Assembly (NCBI RefSeq): GCF_004377485.1
Contig: NZ_SNTY01000067.1
Coordinates: 1-64,000 of the forward strand
DNA: 64,000 nt
From: Alkanindiges illinoisensis
Lineage (GTDB): Bacteria > Pseudomonadota > Gammaproteobacteria > Pseudomonadales > Moraxellaceae
Direction: 5' to 3'
Shown piece after piece: positions 43,879 through 53,942 of the stretch. The notes below the pieces were generated by a model, which worked only from the letters and a program-made list of their open reading frames with translations, had not been told where the DNA came from and searched no databases. Made by a program: the position numbers and the translations under genes. Each line of letters starts with the position of its first letter. The stretch's first letter is position 1.

Positions 43879-44051
43879 AGTTATGCGAATGTCATAGAAT
43901 AAAAATTGTACGATTCCTAATCAACAATACAATTCATGCTAAAATGAGCGGTTCTCACGTTTGCTTTATTTCTTTGCCTGGAAAATGGCAGCCTGTTTAG
44001 CAAGCCCGTTTTACTGCGCAAGTCCAATTTGCCGTTCAAAGAGCCGCCAGC

Positions 44052-46451
44052 ATGTCTACCGCTTATAAAGATATTGATACCCCAACCCGGTTGTTTGATT
44101 ACAACAAGCATTGGGCATCATGTTTTGAGCCTGCCCCGTTTTTGCCGATGTCACGTCTTGAGATGGATGCATTGGGCTGGGATGCGTGCGACTTTATTAT
44201 CATTTGTGGTGATGCCTATGTGGATCATCCGTCATTTTGTTCGGGCATTATTGGGCGGACGTTAGAAGCGCAAGGCTTTCGGGTAGGCATTATTGCCCAG
44301 CCGGACTGGACATCAGCCGAGGCCTTCAAGGCACTGGGCAAGCCAGTGTATGCCTATGGTGTTACTGCTGGCAACATGGATTCCATGATCAACCGCTATA
44401 CGGCTGACCGCAAGATTCGTTCGGATGATGCCTATTCACCGGGCAATGTACCTAACAAGCGCCCAGATCGGGCGGCAATTGTCTATTCGCAGCGTTGCCG
44501 CGAGGCTTATCCTGATGTGCCTGTATTGCTGGGCGGGATTGAAGGCAGTCTGCGACGCATTGCGCATTATGATTACTGGTCGGACAAGGTGCGCCGCTCC
44601 ATTTTGATGGATGCCAAGGCCGATTTATTGATGTATGGCAATGGTGAACGTTCCATTGTTGAGGTGCTACATCGCTTGGCCAAGGGCGAGAACATCAAGG
44701 ACATTACCGATGTGCGCGGTACGGCATTTATTTTGAATAAAAACGGCAAGCAGGCCAAGAAAGACTTTATTGAAATTGCCAGTAATGACGTAGATAGCAT
44801 TGGCCGCGTTGACCCGATTATTAACCCGTATGTGATGACGGAAGACCTTGCTGGTTGCGACCTGGAAAATGGAAAAGGGGAGCAAAAGAAGGATTCTGTG
44901 AGCCAGTATCAGGGGTTTACCAAAGAACCAGTGGCGAATCCCATTGTGCGTGAAGGCACGCAACTTGATGCCGATACGCAAATTGTGCAACTTAAAGCAG
45001 CGCCCAGCAAAGCCATTAAGCATAAGCTACCACCGCGTGAGCTGTCGGTGATTCGCCTGCCGGATTTTGAGCAGGTCGCCAATGACCCCGTGCTCTATGC
45101 ACATGCTAATCGCATTTTGCATCTGGAAACCAATCCCGGCAATGCCCGTGCCTTGGTACAACGGCATGGTGACCGCGATGTATGGATCAATCCACCGCCG
45201 ATTCCACTCACCACTGAAGAAATGGATTACGTGTTTGACATGCCTTATGCGCGTTTGCCGCATCCGGCCTATGGCGATGCCCGCATTCCGGCGTTTGACA
45301 TGATCAAGTTTTCGGTCAACATCATGCGTGGCTGTTTTGGCGGTTGCACCTTTTGTTCGATTACCGAGCATGAAGGCCGTATTATCCAGAACCGTTCGGA
45401 AGAATCCATTTTACGGGAAGTGGAAAAAATCCGTGACACCGCACCGCAGTTTACTGGCGTGATTTCCGATTTGGGTGGCCCAACCGCCAATATGTACCGG
45501 TTGGCCTGTAAAGACCCGCAAATTGAAAAAAACTGCCGCAAGCCATCCTGTGTATATCCAGGTGTGTGTGATAACCTGCATACCGATCATGCACCACTCA
45601 CCCAGCTTTACCGTAAGGCACGCGCCATTAAAGGCATCAAGAAAATCCTGATTGGTTCCGGCCTGCGCTATGATTTGGCAGTATTGAATCCTGAATATGT
45701 GCGTGAACTGGTGACCCATCATGTGGGGGGTTATCTTAAAATTGCGCCGGAACATACCGAAGAAAATGCCCTATCCAAAATGATGAAACCGGGCATTGGC
45801 ACGTATGACCGCTTTAAGCAAATGTTTGACCGCTTTAGCAAGGAAGCCGGCAAGGAACAATACCTGATTCCGTATTTTATTGCCGCGCATCCGGGCACCA
45901 CCGACTACGACATGATGAACCTGGCCATCTGGCTGAAGAAAAACGGGTTCCGTGCCGATCAGGTACAGACCTTTTATCCAAGTCCAATGGCAACCGCCAC
46001 CACCATGTACCACACCTTAAAGAATCCGCTGCGCAAGGTATCGCGCCATTCTGAAACCGTGGATATTGTGAAAGGTGAAAAACGCCGCCGCTTACACAAG
46101 GCGTTCTTGCGTTATCATGATCCTAACAACTGGCCATTGTTGCGTGAAGCCCTAAAAAGCATGGGCCGCAGTGACCTGATTGGCAACAGCAAGCAGCACC
46201 TCATTCCGACCTATCAGCCGCAAGGTACGGAAGGCGAATACAACTCAGCCCGTAAGAAAAACTCCAGTGTGGCAGGCGATTCGCAAAAGCGCAGTCATTC
46301 CCAGCCACGTAGTACGCCATCAAGCCAAACTAAGCGTCCCCAAAAGGGCCAGATCCTGACCCAGCATACGGGTCTGCCACCGCGCGAGCAAAAAGACAGG
46401 GATCAGGATCATAAAACCCGTCCGGCCAGAACCAAGCAAAGAGCGCGTTAA
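44052..46451 (+). CDS. YgiQ-family radical SAM protein
   Basis: 799 residues. An N-terminal YgiQ domain ([20 protein letters not shown], then [11 protein letters not shown]) precedes a radical SAM domain with [13 protein letters not shown] (CxxxCxxC) and [11 protein letters not shown], plus the extra Cys set [14 protein letters not shown]. The C-terminal ~75 residues are a basic, Ser/Gln/Arg-rich tail. The reaction of the family is unknown. It is a single gene closed by a strong bidirectional hairpin. Confidence 0.93.
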   Translation: MSTAYKDIDTPTRLFDYNKHWASCFEPAPFLPMSRLEMDALGWDACDFIIICGDAYVDHPSFCSGIIGRTLEAQGFRVGIIAQPDWTSAEAFKALGKPVYAYGVTAGNMDSMINRYTADRKIRSDDAYSPGNVPNKRPDRAAIVYSQRCREAYPDVPVLLGGIEGSLRRIAHYDYWSDKVRRSILMDAKADLLMYGNGERSIVEVLHRLAKGENIKDITDVRGTAFILNKNGKQAKKDFIEIASNDVDSIGRVDPIINPYVMTEDLAGCDLENGKGEQKKDSVSQYQGFTKEPVANPIVREGTQLDADTQIVQLKAAPSKAIKHKLPPRELSVIRLPDFEQVANDPVLYAHANRILHLETNPGNARALVQRHGDRDVWINPPPIPLTTEEMDYVFDMPYARLPHPAYGDARIPAFDMIKFSVNIMRGCFGGCTFCSITEHEGRIIQNRSEESILREVEKIRDTAPQFTGVISDLGGPTANMYRLACKDPQIEKNCRKPSCVYPGVCDNLHTDHAPLTQLYRKARAIKGIKKILIGSGLRYDLAVLNPEYVRELVTHHVGGYLKIAPEHTEENALSKMMKPGIGTYDRFKQMFDRFSKEAGKEQYLIPYFIAAHPGTTDYDMMNLAIWLKKNGFRADQVQTFYPSPMATATTMYHTLKNPLRKVSRHSETVDIVKGEKRRRLHKAFLRYHDPNNWPLLREALKSMGRSDLIGNSKQHLIPTYQPQGTEGEYNSARKKNSSVAGDSQKRSHSQPRSTPSSQTKRPQKGQILTQHTGLPPREQKDRDQDHKTRPARTKQRAR

Positions 46452-46467
46452 TTTCCAGCACAAATCT

Positions 46468-46495
46468 AAAAAAGGACTCCAATGAGTCCTTTTTT
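46468..46495. terminator. bidirectional Rho-independent terminator
   Basis: Perfect 12-bp arms AAAAAAGGACTC / GAGTCCTTTTTT with a 4-nt loop, between the convergent ygiQ-like and glutathione transferase genes. The A/T runs allow it to work on both strands. Confidence 0.9.
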
Positions 46496-46506
46496 ACGGT
46501 CTGGTT

Positions 46507-47112
46507 TTAGGAGTTGGGCGCAAAAGCCGCCTGAAAGCTGGGACGCTGTTTCAGGTTATCGGTATAGCGTAAAATGACGGGATGCGGTTCAAGGCGCTGA
46601 AAGCTAAGCATATACATTAGATGTGAGCCAACAAACACATCAGCAGCAGTAAATTGCTCGCCACACAAATAGGGATTTGCTTCACTTAAGCCACTGATTA
46701 ACGCATGCAAGGCGGTTTCATAGTTACCATAACCGACAAAACCTTCCTGCTCTTTGGAGGGTGTGGCGCCCAGGACCTGATCAGTGGTGGCCATTGACCA
46801 CGGGCCAGCCACCATAAACAGCCAGCGATAATACAGGCCGCGCTTGGGATCATTCAGTGCAGGGGCCAGCCCTTTGTCGGCATATTTATCCGCCAGATAG
46901 GCACAAATGGCCGCTAATTCATAAATGACCACCTCGCCATCCACCAGCGCGGGTACTTTACCAAACGGGTTAATTGCCAGATATTCAGGCGCTTTCATGC
47001 TGGTGCCATATTCCAGTTGCACCCGCTCACAATCAATTCCCAGCTCTGCCAGCATAATGTCAACCACACGGCTACGTGATTCTGGATGGGTATAAAATGT
47101 CATTTGACTCAT
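46507..47112 (-). CDS. glutathione S-transferase family protein
   Basis: About 201 residues. Thioredoxin-like N-terminal domain (MTFYTHPESRSRVVDIMLAE) with the cis-Pro NPFGKVPALVDG and glutathione-binding YELAAICAYLADKY; helical C-terminal domain with FTAADVFVGSHLMY. ATG 47112 is chosen over the longer frame because AAGGAAAA lies directly upstream. A WYL regulator gene lies 53 bp before it on the same strand and may control it. The substrate is unknown. Confidence 0.88.
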   Translation of the reverse strand: MSQMTFYTHPESRSRVVDIMLAELGIDCERVQLEYGTSMKAPEYLAINPFGKVPALVDGEVVIYELAAICAYLADKYADKGLAPALNDPKRGLYYRWLFMVAGPWSMATTDQVLGATPSKEQEGFVGYGNYETALHALISGLSEANPYLCGEQFTAADVFVGSHLMYMLSFQRLEPHPVILRYTDNLKQRPSFQAAFAPNS

Positions 47113-47165
47113 TGTTGGTTTTCCTTGCTGTTGTTGTCTGTCCTGCATCATAAGCTGTCGTTGTG

Positions 47166-47864
47166 TCAGTTTCTGTCAGCAGTGATGGTAATGCGCTGGC
47201 TGATGCACCATTGTTGAAATAACTGTTTTTTATACGATGGATAATATTCATCAATCACTTTGCAGGCCTGTACCCGATCCAGCCGGAAATGCCGGAAATC
47301 ACCGCGCAGCTCACACCAGGCGGCCAGGATCATCTTGTCGTTAAAATAACCAATAGTAAATGGCCAGACCATGCGCTCCCCTTGCTGTCCGGCTTCATTT
47401 TCATAACTAATGTGCAGCTTTTTTTGCTGGCGCGTGGCCAGCCGGATGCAGGCCACAATGTCCTGATTCACCGGCAACCATTGATTGATGGCATACAGCG
47501 TGGTTTGCTCAAACAGGCGCTGCTGCGGTTCAGGCAAGATAGCTTGCAGTTTAGCCAGAATGGACGTTGCGGCCTGTTTCAACGGATCATCCGGTAAATG
47601 GGCCACCCAGCGCGTACCCAGAATCAGGGCTTCAATTTCGTTTTCAGTCCACATCATCGGCGGCAGGAAAAAACCGGTTTGTAGCTGAAAGCCCAGGCCT
47701 GCTTCGCCAGCAATATTGGCGCCCTGATGTTTAAGTGTTTCAATATCGCGGTAAATGGTGCGCACGCTTACATCCAGCCGATGAGCCAGCGTTTCCGCAG
47801 TGACCGGAAAGTGATGTTCCCGCAGCAATTGAAGAAGTTGAAGCAGGCGCTGGCTACGGTTCAT
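47166..47864 (-). CDS. YafY-type HTH/WYL transcriptional regulator
   Basis: 232 residues. N-terminal helix-turn-helix (TAETLAHRLDVSVRTIYRDI) and a WYL ligand-binding domain around LHISYENEAGQQGERMVWPF, then IGYFNDKMILAAWCELRGDF and RHFRLDRV. WYL regulators respond to nucleic-acid or small ligands; YafY-type ones often govern neighbouring detoxification genes, here a GST. No ribosome binding site is visible upstream of ATG 47864. Confidence 0.85.
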   Translation of the reverse strand: MNRSQRLLQLLQLLREHHFPVTAETLAHRLDVSVRTIYRDIETLKHQGANIAGEAGLGFQLQTGFFLPPMMWTENEIEALILGTRWVAHLPDDPLKQAATSILAKLQAILPEPQQRLFEQTTLYAINQWLPVNQDIVACIRLATRQQKKLHISYENEAGQQGERMVWPFTIGYFNDKMILAAWCELRGDFRHFRLDRVQACKVIDEYYPSYKKQLFQQWCISQRITITADRN

Positions 47865-48021
47865 GGTCTGTATACAGGGGCAAAGAATAAAATTGAATAG
47901 TTATAGCATTGTTTTCTAAGAATTTAGAAGGCTATTCTGATGTATTGGCAATCCCATAATTAAGGCTATTACCGCTGGACAGTTGCTTATGGATAATAAA
48001 TCAACCTGCCATAAAAATGAA

Positions 48022-48062
48022 AAAATCCCAATAGGGATGTAGAAAAATGCGTTTGGGATTTT
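48022..48062 (-). terminator. Rho-independent terminator of the 79-residue coiled-coil gene
   Basis: 10-bp arms AAAATCCCAA / TTGGGATTTT with a 21-nt loop. On the minus strand the right arm runs into TTTTTT, 88 bp past the stop at 48151. The rest of the ~290-bp gap to the WYL gene shows no gene. Confidence 0.7.
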
Positions 48063-48150
48063 AATCTGAATCTGGTGATTGCGTGTAGTAATCGATAAAA
48101 ATTTAGCCAGTTTTTTAATGATTCAACATAATTTAAAACCAGCTTACGCA

Positions 48151-48390
48151 CTAGGCTAGGGCACAAGTGGTAAGGCTGGTTAATTGCGCCTGATAAAACT
48201 TCTGGCGTTGCTGCAGTTCCTGAATGCGCTGCTGTAGCGTATGGCGTGATGCCTGCTGATGGAATTCATTCAGCTTTTTATTAAGTATACGGATTTCCTG
48301 CACACAGCGGACTTGCAGCTTATACAGTCGTTCCCGATACACTTCCGGATTTTCAGCCTTGGCCAATTGGCTGCTCACATCAATACTCAT
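48151..48390 (-). CDS. small hypothetical coiled-coil protein
   Basis: 79 residues, almost wholly helical: EVYRERLYKLQVRCVQEIRI, LNKKLNEFHQQASRH and LQQRIQELQQRQKFYQAQL, with heptad-like spacing of leucines. The start at 48390 is set by AAGAGGTGA directly upstream, rather than the longer frame from 48447. The family is not recognised. It is divergent from the DUF4385 gene. Confidence 0.65.
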   Translation of the reverse strand: MSIDVSSQLAKAENPEVYRERLYKLQVRCVQEIRILNKKLNEFHQQASRHTLQQRIQELQQRQKFYQAQLTSLTTCALA

Positions 48391-48613
48391 GATTTCACCT
48401 CTTGAATGATCACAGGGTTTTTTGAGCCTTATTTTTAGCAAAGGCATATGACGGTCTGGTGACAGCTTGCAAAATCAGTCCAGAAATTGCGCACTGAAAT
48501 GTAAAAAAATATCACCAGCCAGTTGCCCAATTTCAACCAAGCCCGTACAGCCGCCTGCATGAATTGCGTCACAATCAACTTAGTGAACGTCCAGTATTGC
48601 CGGGAGATTGCCC

Positions 48614-49216
48614 ATGATGCATGCCAACAGATCAGCCAGCACTGCACAAGCTGCCAAGTCCGGCAAAAATCAGGTGCCACGCCGTGCTGCGCGGGTACAC
48701 TCAAACAGCTTTGATTACAGTCTGGATTTTAAGCAAATTGATTTTCGCCAGCATCCTGAACTGTACCGGGTAGGCCGGGGTGAGCAGGGCGTGTTACTGG
48801 TGGAACCATATAAGTCAGAGATTTTGCCGCATTGGCGTTTTGCCGATGAGGACAAGGCACGGCTGAGCAGTGAAAAGATCTTTGAGCTGTTTTTAAATTA
48901 TCTGGACAATGATGACTTTGTTGGGGCCGACATGGCGCGCAAGTTCCTGCAAATGGGTTACACCCGGGCGCGGCGTTATGCCAACCACAAAGGCGGCAAA
49001 AAATATGATGGCCCGGTACCGGATGATAAAAAAGGCTTAAGTGGGGCGCATGGCCGTGATGAATTGCCACGCACCCCGGAAGACCCAGTCAAGGCTGCGG
49101 CTGCGCGAATTTTTAAGGCCAAGTGGGATGAAGCCAAAGTACATCCGCGTTATCTTGCGCTTAAGCAGCAATTTGAGCAGCAGGTGCAGTCAGGCACTTT
49201 CAATGGCAAGGCCTGA
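48614..49216 (+). CDS. DUF4385 family protein
   Basis: About 200 residues. After a ~35-residue basic low-complexity head comes the conserved core SFDYSLDFKQIDFRQHPELY, RVGRGEQGVLLVEPYKSEIL, then ARKFLQMGYTRARRYANHKG. I recognise this as DUF4385; its function is unknown, and the high conservation of basic and aromatic residues hints at nucleic-acid contact (inference). ATG 48614 is chosen because GGGAG lies 7 nt upstream, over TTG 48608. Confidence 0.8.
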   Translation: MMHANRSASTAQAAKSGKNQVPRRAARVHSNSFDYSLDFKQIDFRQHPELYRVGRGEQGVLLVEPYKSEILPHWRFADEDKARLSSEKIFELFLNYLDNDDFVGADMARKFLQMGYTRARRYANHKGGKKYDGPVPDDKKGLSGAHGRDELPRTPEDPVKAAAARIFKAKWDEAKVHPRYLALKQQFEQQVQSGTFNGKA

Positions 49217-49499
49217 AAAACAGGGCTGTGCTTTTGCTGTATTAATGGGCAGGGCTGAAAAAATCTGGTGCAGGCTGGTGATATTACCTTAATCCTGCTC
49301 CTGAAAATGCATTGTTAAAAAAAGCCGTTAAGCGTTAGGGAGCAGATTGAATTCTTAAGCCTGAGTGCATTGTCCGGCGGGTCCTTAAGTTTGGCTTACT
49401 TATTGCTTTAGGGTAATGAGTCCAATAAGGAAAGAGGGATACCCGGTTTTGCGGCCCGGTAAGCCTTTTGATGCCAGCCATGCTTGAGGAAACAATAGA

Positions 49500-49871
49500 A
49501 TGAAAAACAGTTTTGGGCACAATGATTATGTGAATGCGGAATTTTTTTCACTGGCCAGCCAGTTGTATGTGCGCTTACGCCGTCAGCAGGGGCGGGTAAT
49601 TGACAGTGTATATATGACCCAGAATCAGGATTATGCACTGGAAATCCTGCGGCTGGCGCGGATTGATGCCGATGCCGATATGGCAGGATTGATCCAGCGT
49701 ATTGAGCGGTTCGTTCCGGCTGCGGTCACTGAAATTCCCGTATTACAGGAAAGAGTGAGTCGTGCTACTGAACAGGGCAGCAGTGCCTCAAGCGTGTATT
49801 TCTCTGCTGGAAGTGAAGACAAATATGCACAGCAGGAAGTACCGCATCATTATATTGGCGCGTTGCGTTAA
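49500..49871 (+). CDS. conserved hypothetical protein
   Basis: 123 residues: NAEFFSLASQLYVRLRRQQG then RVIDSVYMTQNQDYALEILR, and a Ser/Gln-rich tail ending HHYIGALR. It appears cytoplasmic and helical. TGAGGAAAC upstream of ATG 49500 and codon use like its neighbours support a real gene. I believe similar proteins occur in Acinetobacter but know no function. The 283 bp before it contain nothing recognisable. Confidence 0.65.
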   Translation: MKNSFGHNDYVNAEFFSLASQLYVRLRRQQGRVIDSVYMTQNQDYALEILRLARIDADADMAGLIQRIERFVPAAVTEIPVLQERVSRATEQGSSASSVYFSAGSEDKYAQQEVPHHYIGALR

Positions 49872-49900
49872 GCCTGTAACCCCATAATTATAATGCTGGC

Positions 49901-51376
49901 TTAGGATGATTCAGGCAATCCTACTTCGGCTTGTTCCTGCCGTTTGCATTGTTTGTCTTCCGGCTCAAGCTGCCAGAAAATCCAGGTGGCAGCCATGGTC
50001 ATGGCGCCCATACAAATAAAGGTGGCATGGAAAGCACTCAGCACATTGGCTTGAGAGTGCAGGGTTTGATAATGCGCGGTAAAACCGGACAGGATTGCCC
50101 CGGCTGCTGCTACCCCCAGACTCATGGACAGCATCATAATCATTGAAAGCAGGCTATTGCCGCTACTGGCATGGCGCTGTTCCAGATCTTTCAGGGTGAG
50201 AGTATTCATGGCGGTAAACTGCACCGAGTTAAACATGCCAAATACAAAGAAATGTATGGCTTTTAACCAGGTGGGCTGGTCGGCAGGAATCAGCGCAAAA
50301 CTGGCAATGCCCAGACCTACAATTAACGTGTTGCTGACCAGCACGCGCCGGTAGCCAATGCGCTGGATTAACGGCGTGATAATCCGCTTAACCGTCATGG
50401 CACCCAGAATCAGCGGCATCATCATCAGGCCTGCCTCTACCGGGCTATAGCCCAGTGCCAGTTGCAGCATCAGCGGCATTAAAAAAGGAATGGAACCACC
50501 GCCAAGCCGGGCAAACAGGTTGCCAAAAATACCAATACTAAAGGTGCGGTTTTGAAACAAATCAGCCCGAAACAGCGCATTGCTGTGCTTATGCGCATGA
50601 AAGCCATAACCGACCACGGCGGCAATACCCATGATCAGCAAAATAAGCATCACGGCCACCATGCTATGATCGGACAGGCCATCCAGTGCCAGCGACAAAC
50701 ACACCATACCGACTACCAGCAACACATAGCCACTTATATCAAAGCTGGGGACAGCCGGATTTTTTAATACCGGCATCACGCGCAGGGTTAACAGTGCCCC
50801 AATGATGCCAATGGGCAGGTTAATCAAGAAAATCCAGTGCCAGCTGGCCACTTCCACCAGCCAGCCGCCCAGTGCCGGGCCAACCAGTGGGCCAATCAAC
50901 CCCGGAATGGTAATAAAGCTCATGGCTGCCAGAAACTGGGGTCGCGGCACAATCCGCAAAATGGCCAGCCGCCCAACGGGCAGCAGCATGGCACCGCCCA
51001 CGCCCTGTAATACCCGCGCCGCAATCAGCTGGTTCAGGTTTTGCGACAGGGCACAAAATAACGATGCCAGCGAAAAAATCACAATGGCACCCAAAAAGGC
51101 ATAGCGGATGCCAATACGGTCTGCCAGCCAGCCACTGGCCGGAATCACTGCTGCCACCGACAATACATAGGCCACCACCACGGATTGCATTTGCAGCGGA
51201 CTTTCCCCTAAATTCTGTGCAATGCTGGGCAGGGCAGTATTTACAATCGTGGAATCCAGCGACTGCATAAAAAAGCCCAGCGCCACCAGCCACAGCAGGG
51301 TTTTATAATCAGGATCAACCTTGATTGGCGACTGCACTGGCTGACTCGAAGATGCGGCAGGAATAGAATTGGCCAC
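49901..51376 (-). CDS. MFS transporter, DHA2 (EmrB/MdtD-like) drug efflux family
   Basis: About 491 residues with ~14 transmembrane segments. Motif D-like LDSTIVNTALPSIAQNLGES, motif A GWLADRIGIRYAFL, motif B RVLQGVGGAMLLPVGR, motif C GLIGPLVGPALGGWLVE. I chose GTG 51376, preceded by GAGG at 7 nt, because the longer frame to 51466 adds an unlike, Cys/Trp-rich stretch. No EmrA-type partner is adjacent, so it probably works alone. Substrates unknown. Confidence 0.87.
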   Translation of the reverse strand: MANSIPAASSSQPVQSPIKVDPDYKTLLWLVALGFFMQSLDSTIVNTALPSIAQNLGESPLQMQSVVVAYVLSVAAVIPASGWLADRIGIRYAFLGAIVIFSLASLFCALSQNLNQLIAARVLQGVGGAMLLPVGRLAILRIVPRPQFLAAMSFITIPGLIGPLVGPALGGWLVEVASWHWIFLINLPIGIIGALLTLRVMPVLKNPAVPSFDISGYVLLVVGMVCLSLALDGLSDHSMVAVMLILLIMGIAAVVGYGFHAHKHSNALFRADLFQNRTFSIGIFGNLFARLGGGSIPFLMPLMLQLALGYSPVEAGLMMMPLILGAMTVKRIITPLIQRIGYRRVLVSNTLIVGLGIASFALIPADQPTWLKAIHFFVFGMFNSVQFTAMNTLTLKDLEQRHASSGNSLLSMIMMLSMSLGVAAAGAILSGFTAHYQTLHSQANVLSAFHATFICMGAMTMAATWIFWQLEPEDKQCKRQEQAEVGLPESS

Positions 51377-51660
51377 AAGCGACCTCACAGGCAACAGGCT
51401 GAAGCAAAGCCAGCTCAAATCAAACGAAATAAAAAGCCAAGAACAATAGGGGCAGCGATGTCTCATAAGAAATAGGCCCCATAGCAGCTAGCCACAGTGT
51501 AAAGCTTAGGACTGATCTGGGCTGTAACAAGCTGTTGTATGATGATAAGTTTTGCTTGTTTGATTAAAGCCTGACTAAAAAACCTGACCTGCCTGACCTG
51601 TGCTGTCTCTTGCAAAACTAAAGTACAATCAGCCCAGTGTTGGATTGAACCGAGAGAGAA

Positions 51661-52131
51661 ATGACCCCGGCCTGCCGCCTGCTGAACCAGCAGAAAATCA
51701 GCTACAGCATCCATGAGTATGAGCACGACCCCGCCTGTAGTAACTTTGGACTGGAAGCCGCCCAGAAACTCAACCTGCCGCTGGAACAGGTGTTTAAAAC
51801 CCTGCTGGTGACGGATGACAAACAGTTTTATGTCACCATCTTGCTAGTCAGCCATACCTTGAACCTGAAAAAAGCGGCACAGACACTGGCTTGTAAAAAA
51901 CTGCATCTGGCTGATATCAAGGATGCCGAACGCATCACGGGTTATCTGGTGGGTGGCATTAGTCCGGTAGGCCAGAAGAAACGCCTGACCGCCCTGATTG
52001 ATGCCTCGGCGCAGTCATTGGCAGTCATGTATGTCAGTGGCGGGCGACGCGGGCTGGATATTGGTTTAAAACCACAGGATTTGGCAGCCGTCATTCAGGC
52101 GCGGTTTGCTGATATTCTGGATGAGCATTAA
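51661..52131 (+). CDS. ybaK: Cys-tRNA(Pro)/Cys-tRNA(Cys) deacylase YbaK
   Basis: 156 residues of the YbaK/EbsC editing family, which clears misacylated Cys-tRNA(Pro). Visible are YSIHEYEHDP, EQVFKTLLVTDD, KKLHLADIKDAERITGYLVG, GGISPVGQKKRL and MYVSGGRRGLDIGL. The catalytic Lys of the VFKTLL motif is present. GAGAGAG precedes ATG 51661. Confidence 0.92.
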   Translation: MTPACRLLNQQKISYSIHEYEHDPACSNFGLEAAQKLNLPLEQVFKTLLVTDDKQFYVTILLVSHTLNLKKAAQTLACKKLHLADIKDAERITGYLVGGISPVGQKKRLTALIDASAQSLAVMYVSGGRRGLDIGLKPQDLAAVIQARFADILDEH

Positions 52132-52148
52132 TATCCTTTGATGGTTAG

Positions 52149-52210
52149 TGAGCTTGTCGAACTACAGACTCAGGAGCCGTGTCAAACCACAGTTGCTGAG
52201 CTTGTTAAAC
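52149..52210 (+). repeat. dispersed intergenic repeat, second site
   Basis: TGAGCTTGTCGAA at 52149-52161 is identical to the right arm of the palindrome at 30828-30840. A diverged direct copy, TGAGCTTGTTAAA, starts at 52198. Both lie in the 141-bp gap after ybaK. Confidence 0.5.
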
Positions 52211-52272
52211 AATAGGCTTAGAAAAGGATCAAACCCTAATTTTGCAAGCCTTTTACTCAAGGAAAATTCCAA

Positions 52273-52710
52273 TTGAACTTAAAAAAATATTACTGGGCTT
52301 ACTTTGGCCTTTATATTCTGTTGAATGTAGTTTTATTGGCAATCAGCTTTTTTATTGATTTTGGCAGTAGCCTGTCGTTTTTAACGGCTTTTATGGCTGC
52401 GATTACTACCGGGCAACTGTTTGTTAAAGACCAATTCAGGGCGCCCAATCCCGCTGAAAAAAAGCGGCTGCTCTGGGCATCACTGGCCATTAGCTGGGGC
52501 AGTTCACTGGTGCTCACGCTGGTTGCACTGGCATTCATGGCATGGGCTGGCGAAAATATGGCATTCTTAAGTCAAACCCTAAGCTCGGGCATTGGACTTG
52601 TCATTATCCTGATTGTGTTGGTTATTTTATTCTTAATCAGCTATGCCATGATCAGTTGGGCCTACGGCGGTATGGCACGCATGCTTGCGGTTAAAATCAA
52701 AAAAAGCTGA
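52273..52710 (+). CDS. ABZJ_00895-family membrane protein
   Basis: 145 residues with four hydrophobic segments (YWAYFGLYILLNVVLLAISF; FLTAFMAAITTGQLFV; LLWASLAISWGSSLVLTLVA; SSGIGLVIILIVLVILFLIS) and a basic tail. The WGS(S)LVLT and QLFVKDQ-RAPN patterns fit a family I know from Acinetobacter, supporting a Moraxellaceae host. The start is TTG 52273 (NLKKYYW) with AAGGAAAAT upstream. Function unknown. Confidence 0.75.
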   Translation: MNLKKYYWAYFGLYILLNVVLLAISFFIDFGSSLSFLTAFMAAITTGQLFVKDQFRAPNPAEKKRLLWASLAISWGSSLVLTLVALAFMAWAGENMAFLSQTLSSGIGLVIILIVLVILFLISYAMISWAYGGMARMLAVKIKKS

Positions 52711-52749
52711 TGCTAGGCGAGCGCATGCCATTTTAAACCTGAGTTACGG

Positions 52750-53469
52750 CTATACATGCTCGGTTTGTAGGCTGCCGGGTTGCTGCGTGGCAAGCTGGAT
52801 GGCCTGCATCACTTCCTCGACGGTCTGGCATACCACCACCTTGGCACAATGTTCAGGGCTTAAAAATCCTTCATTCACCGCATGCGCCAATTGGTCAATC
52901 AGTCCCTGATAATAGTTTTGCACATTAAACAGCACGATGGGCTTGCTGTGCTGTGCCAGTTGCCCCCACGTTGCAACTTCCAGGATTTCCTCAAACGTGC
53001 CAAGGCCACCGGGCAAGGCAACAAAAGCACTGGCACGCTCTGCCATCATGGCCTTGCGCTCGTGCATGGTGTTCACCACATACAATTCGGTGAGTGTGGC
53101 ATGGGCAATTTCATTTTGCAGTAAAAATGCCGGGATCACACCTACGACTTCACCACCCTGCGCCAGCACAGTATCGGCCACCTGACCCATCAGGCCAATA
53201 CTGGCGCCACCGTAGACCACCCCCAGATTGTTTTGGGCCAGCCGTTGTGCCAGTAAAATGGCCTGTTCACGGTAAATCGGCTTGTTGCCTGCACGTGAGC
53301 CACAATACAAGGCCACTAAGGGTATGGTGGTTTTCAGGCTCATGGCATGGCCAGATGTTTTAGTATTAGGTTTTTCAGTTTGTGTATTAGAAGATAAGCC
53401 AGTATGGGGCTTGGCATAAGGCTCAGTATTGGAATTTGAGCCGAGATAGGAAGACGCTGCTTGATTCAT
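52750..53469 (-). CDS. LOG family (TIGR00730) nucleoside-monophosphate phosphoribohydrolase
   Basis: 239 residues. Rossmann fold with VALYCGSRAG, NNLGVVYGGASIGLMG and the signature ALPGGLGTFEEILEVATWGQ, the PGGxGTxxE active site of cytokinin-activating LOG enzymes and related AMP hydrolases. The first ~45 residues are a Ser/Asn/Thr-rich extension; MSLKTTIPLVAL (53343) is an alternative start with no better ribosome site. It probably hydrolyses AMP-like nucleotides to base plus ribose 5-phosphate. Confidence 0.88.
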   Translation of the reverse strand: MNQAASSYLGSNSNTEPYAKPHTGLSSNTQTEKPNTKTSGHAMSLKTTIPLVALYCGSRAGNKPIYREQAILLAQRLAQNNLGVVYGGASIGLMGQVADTVLAQGGEVVGVIPAFLLQNEIAHATLTELYVVNTMHERKAMMAERASAFVALPGGLGTFEEILEVATWGQLAQHSKPIVLFNVQNYYQGLIDQLAHAVNEGFLSPEHCAKVVVCQTVEEVMQAIQLATQQPGSLQTEHV

Positions 53470-53714
53470 TATTTCTCATGATCCATTCGTAGGAATGACT
53501 AGTGCCTTAAATAAGCACTGTCATAGTAGTAAATTTTGCAAGGATTATAATGGCCCGCCCAGTGTTCATATGGCCTTGCTTTTCCATGACGGATAGCCAT
53601 AACAGGCACGGCTTATAGCGTAATAATAGCGGGTAATTGTGCAATTTTTGAGTGGCGCTTTGCGTGCTTTTGCAGCATTTTACAGGGCTTTATTTGTTGT
53701 ATTGCTACGATTCG

Positions 53715-53733
53715 TCAATTGGTCATCAATTGG
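53715..53733. repeat. 8-bp direct repeat at one helical turn, inside a gene-free gap
   Basis: TCAATTGG occurs at 53715-53722 and again at 53726-53733, start-to-start 11 bp. It lies in the 473-bp gap between the LOG and methyltransferase genes, where I see no ORF or terminator. It might be a regulator half-site pair or chance in AT-rich DNA. Confidence 0.3.
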
Positions 53734-53942
53734 GTGTAACATAATGCGCTTAAGCATTTGCTGGCTTGCTTTTATTTGCTGATTCTATAATGAATAGCCT
53801 GCTGATTTTAAACATATGCTATTTGGTTGGGCTTGAATTTTCTTTATAACAAAATGCTTTAAAAAAAGGATTAAACCTACAAACCATAAGTTACTTATCT
53901 TTTAAAGACTTCTTAATCAACTTTCCATAATAGCCAGGCACT

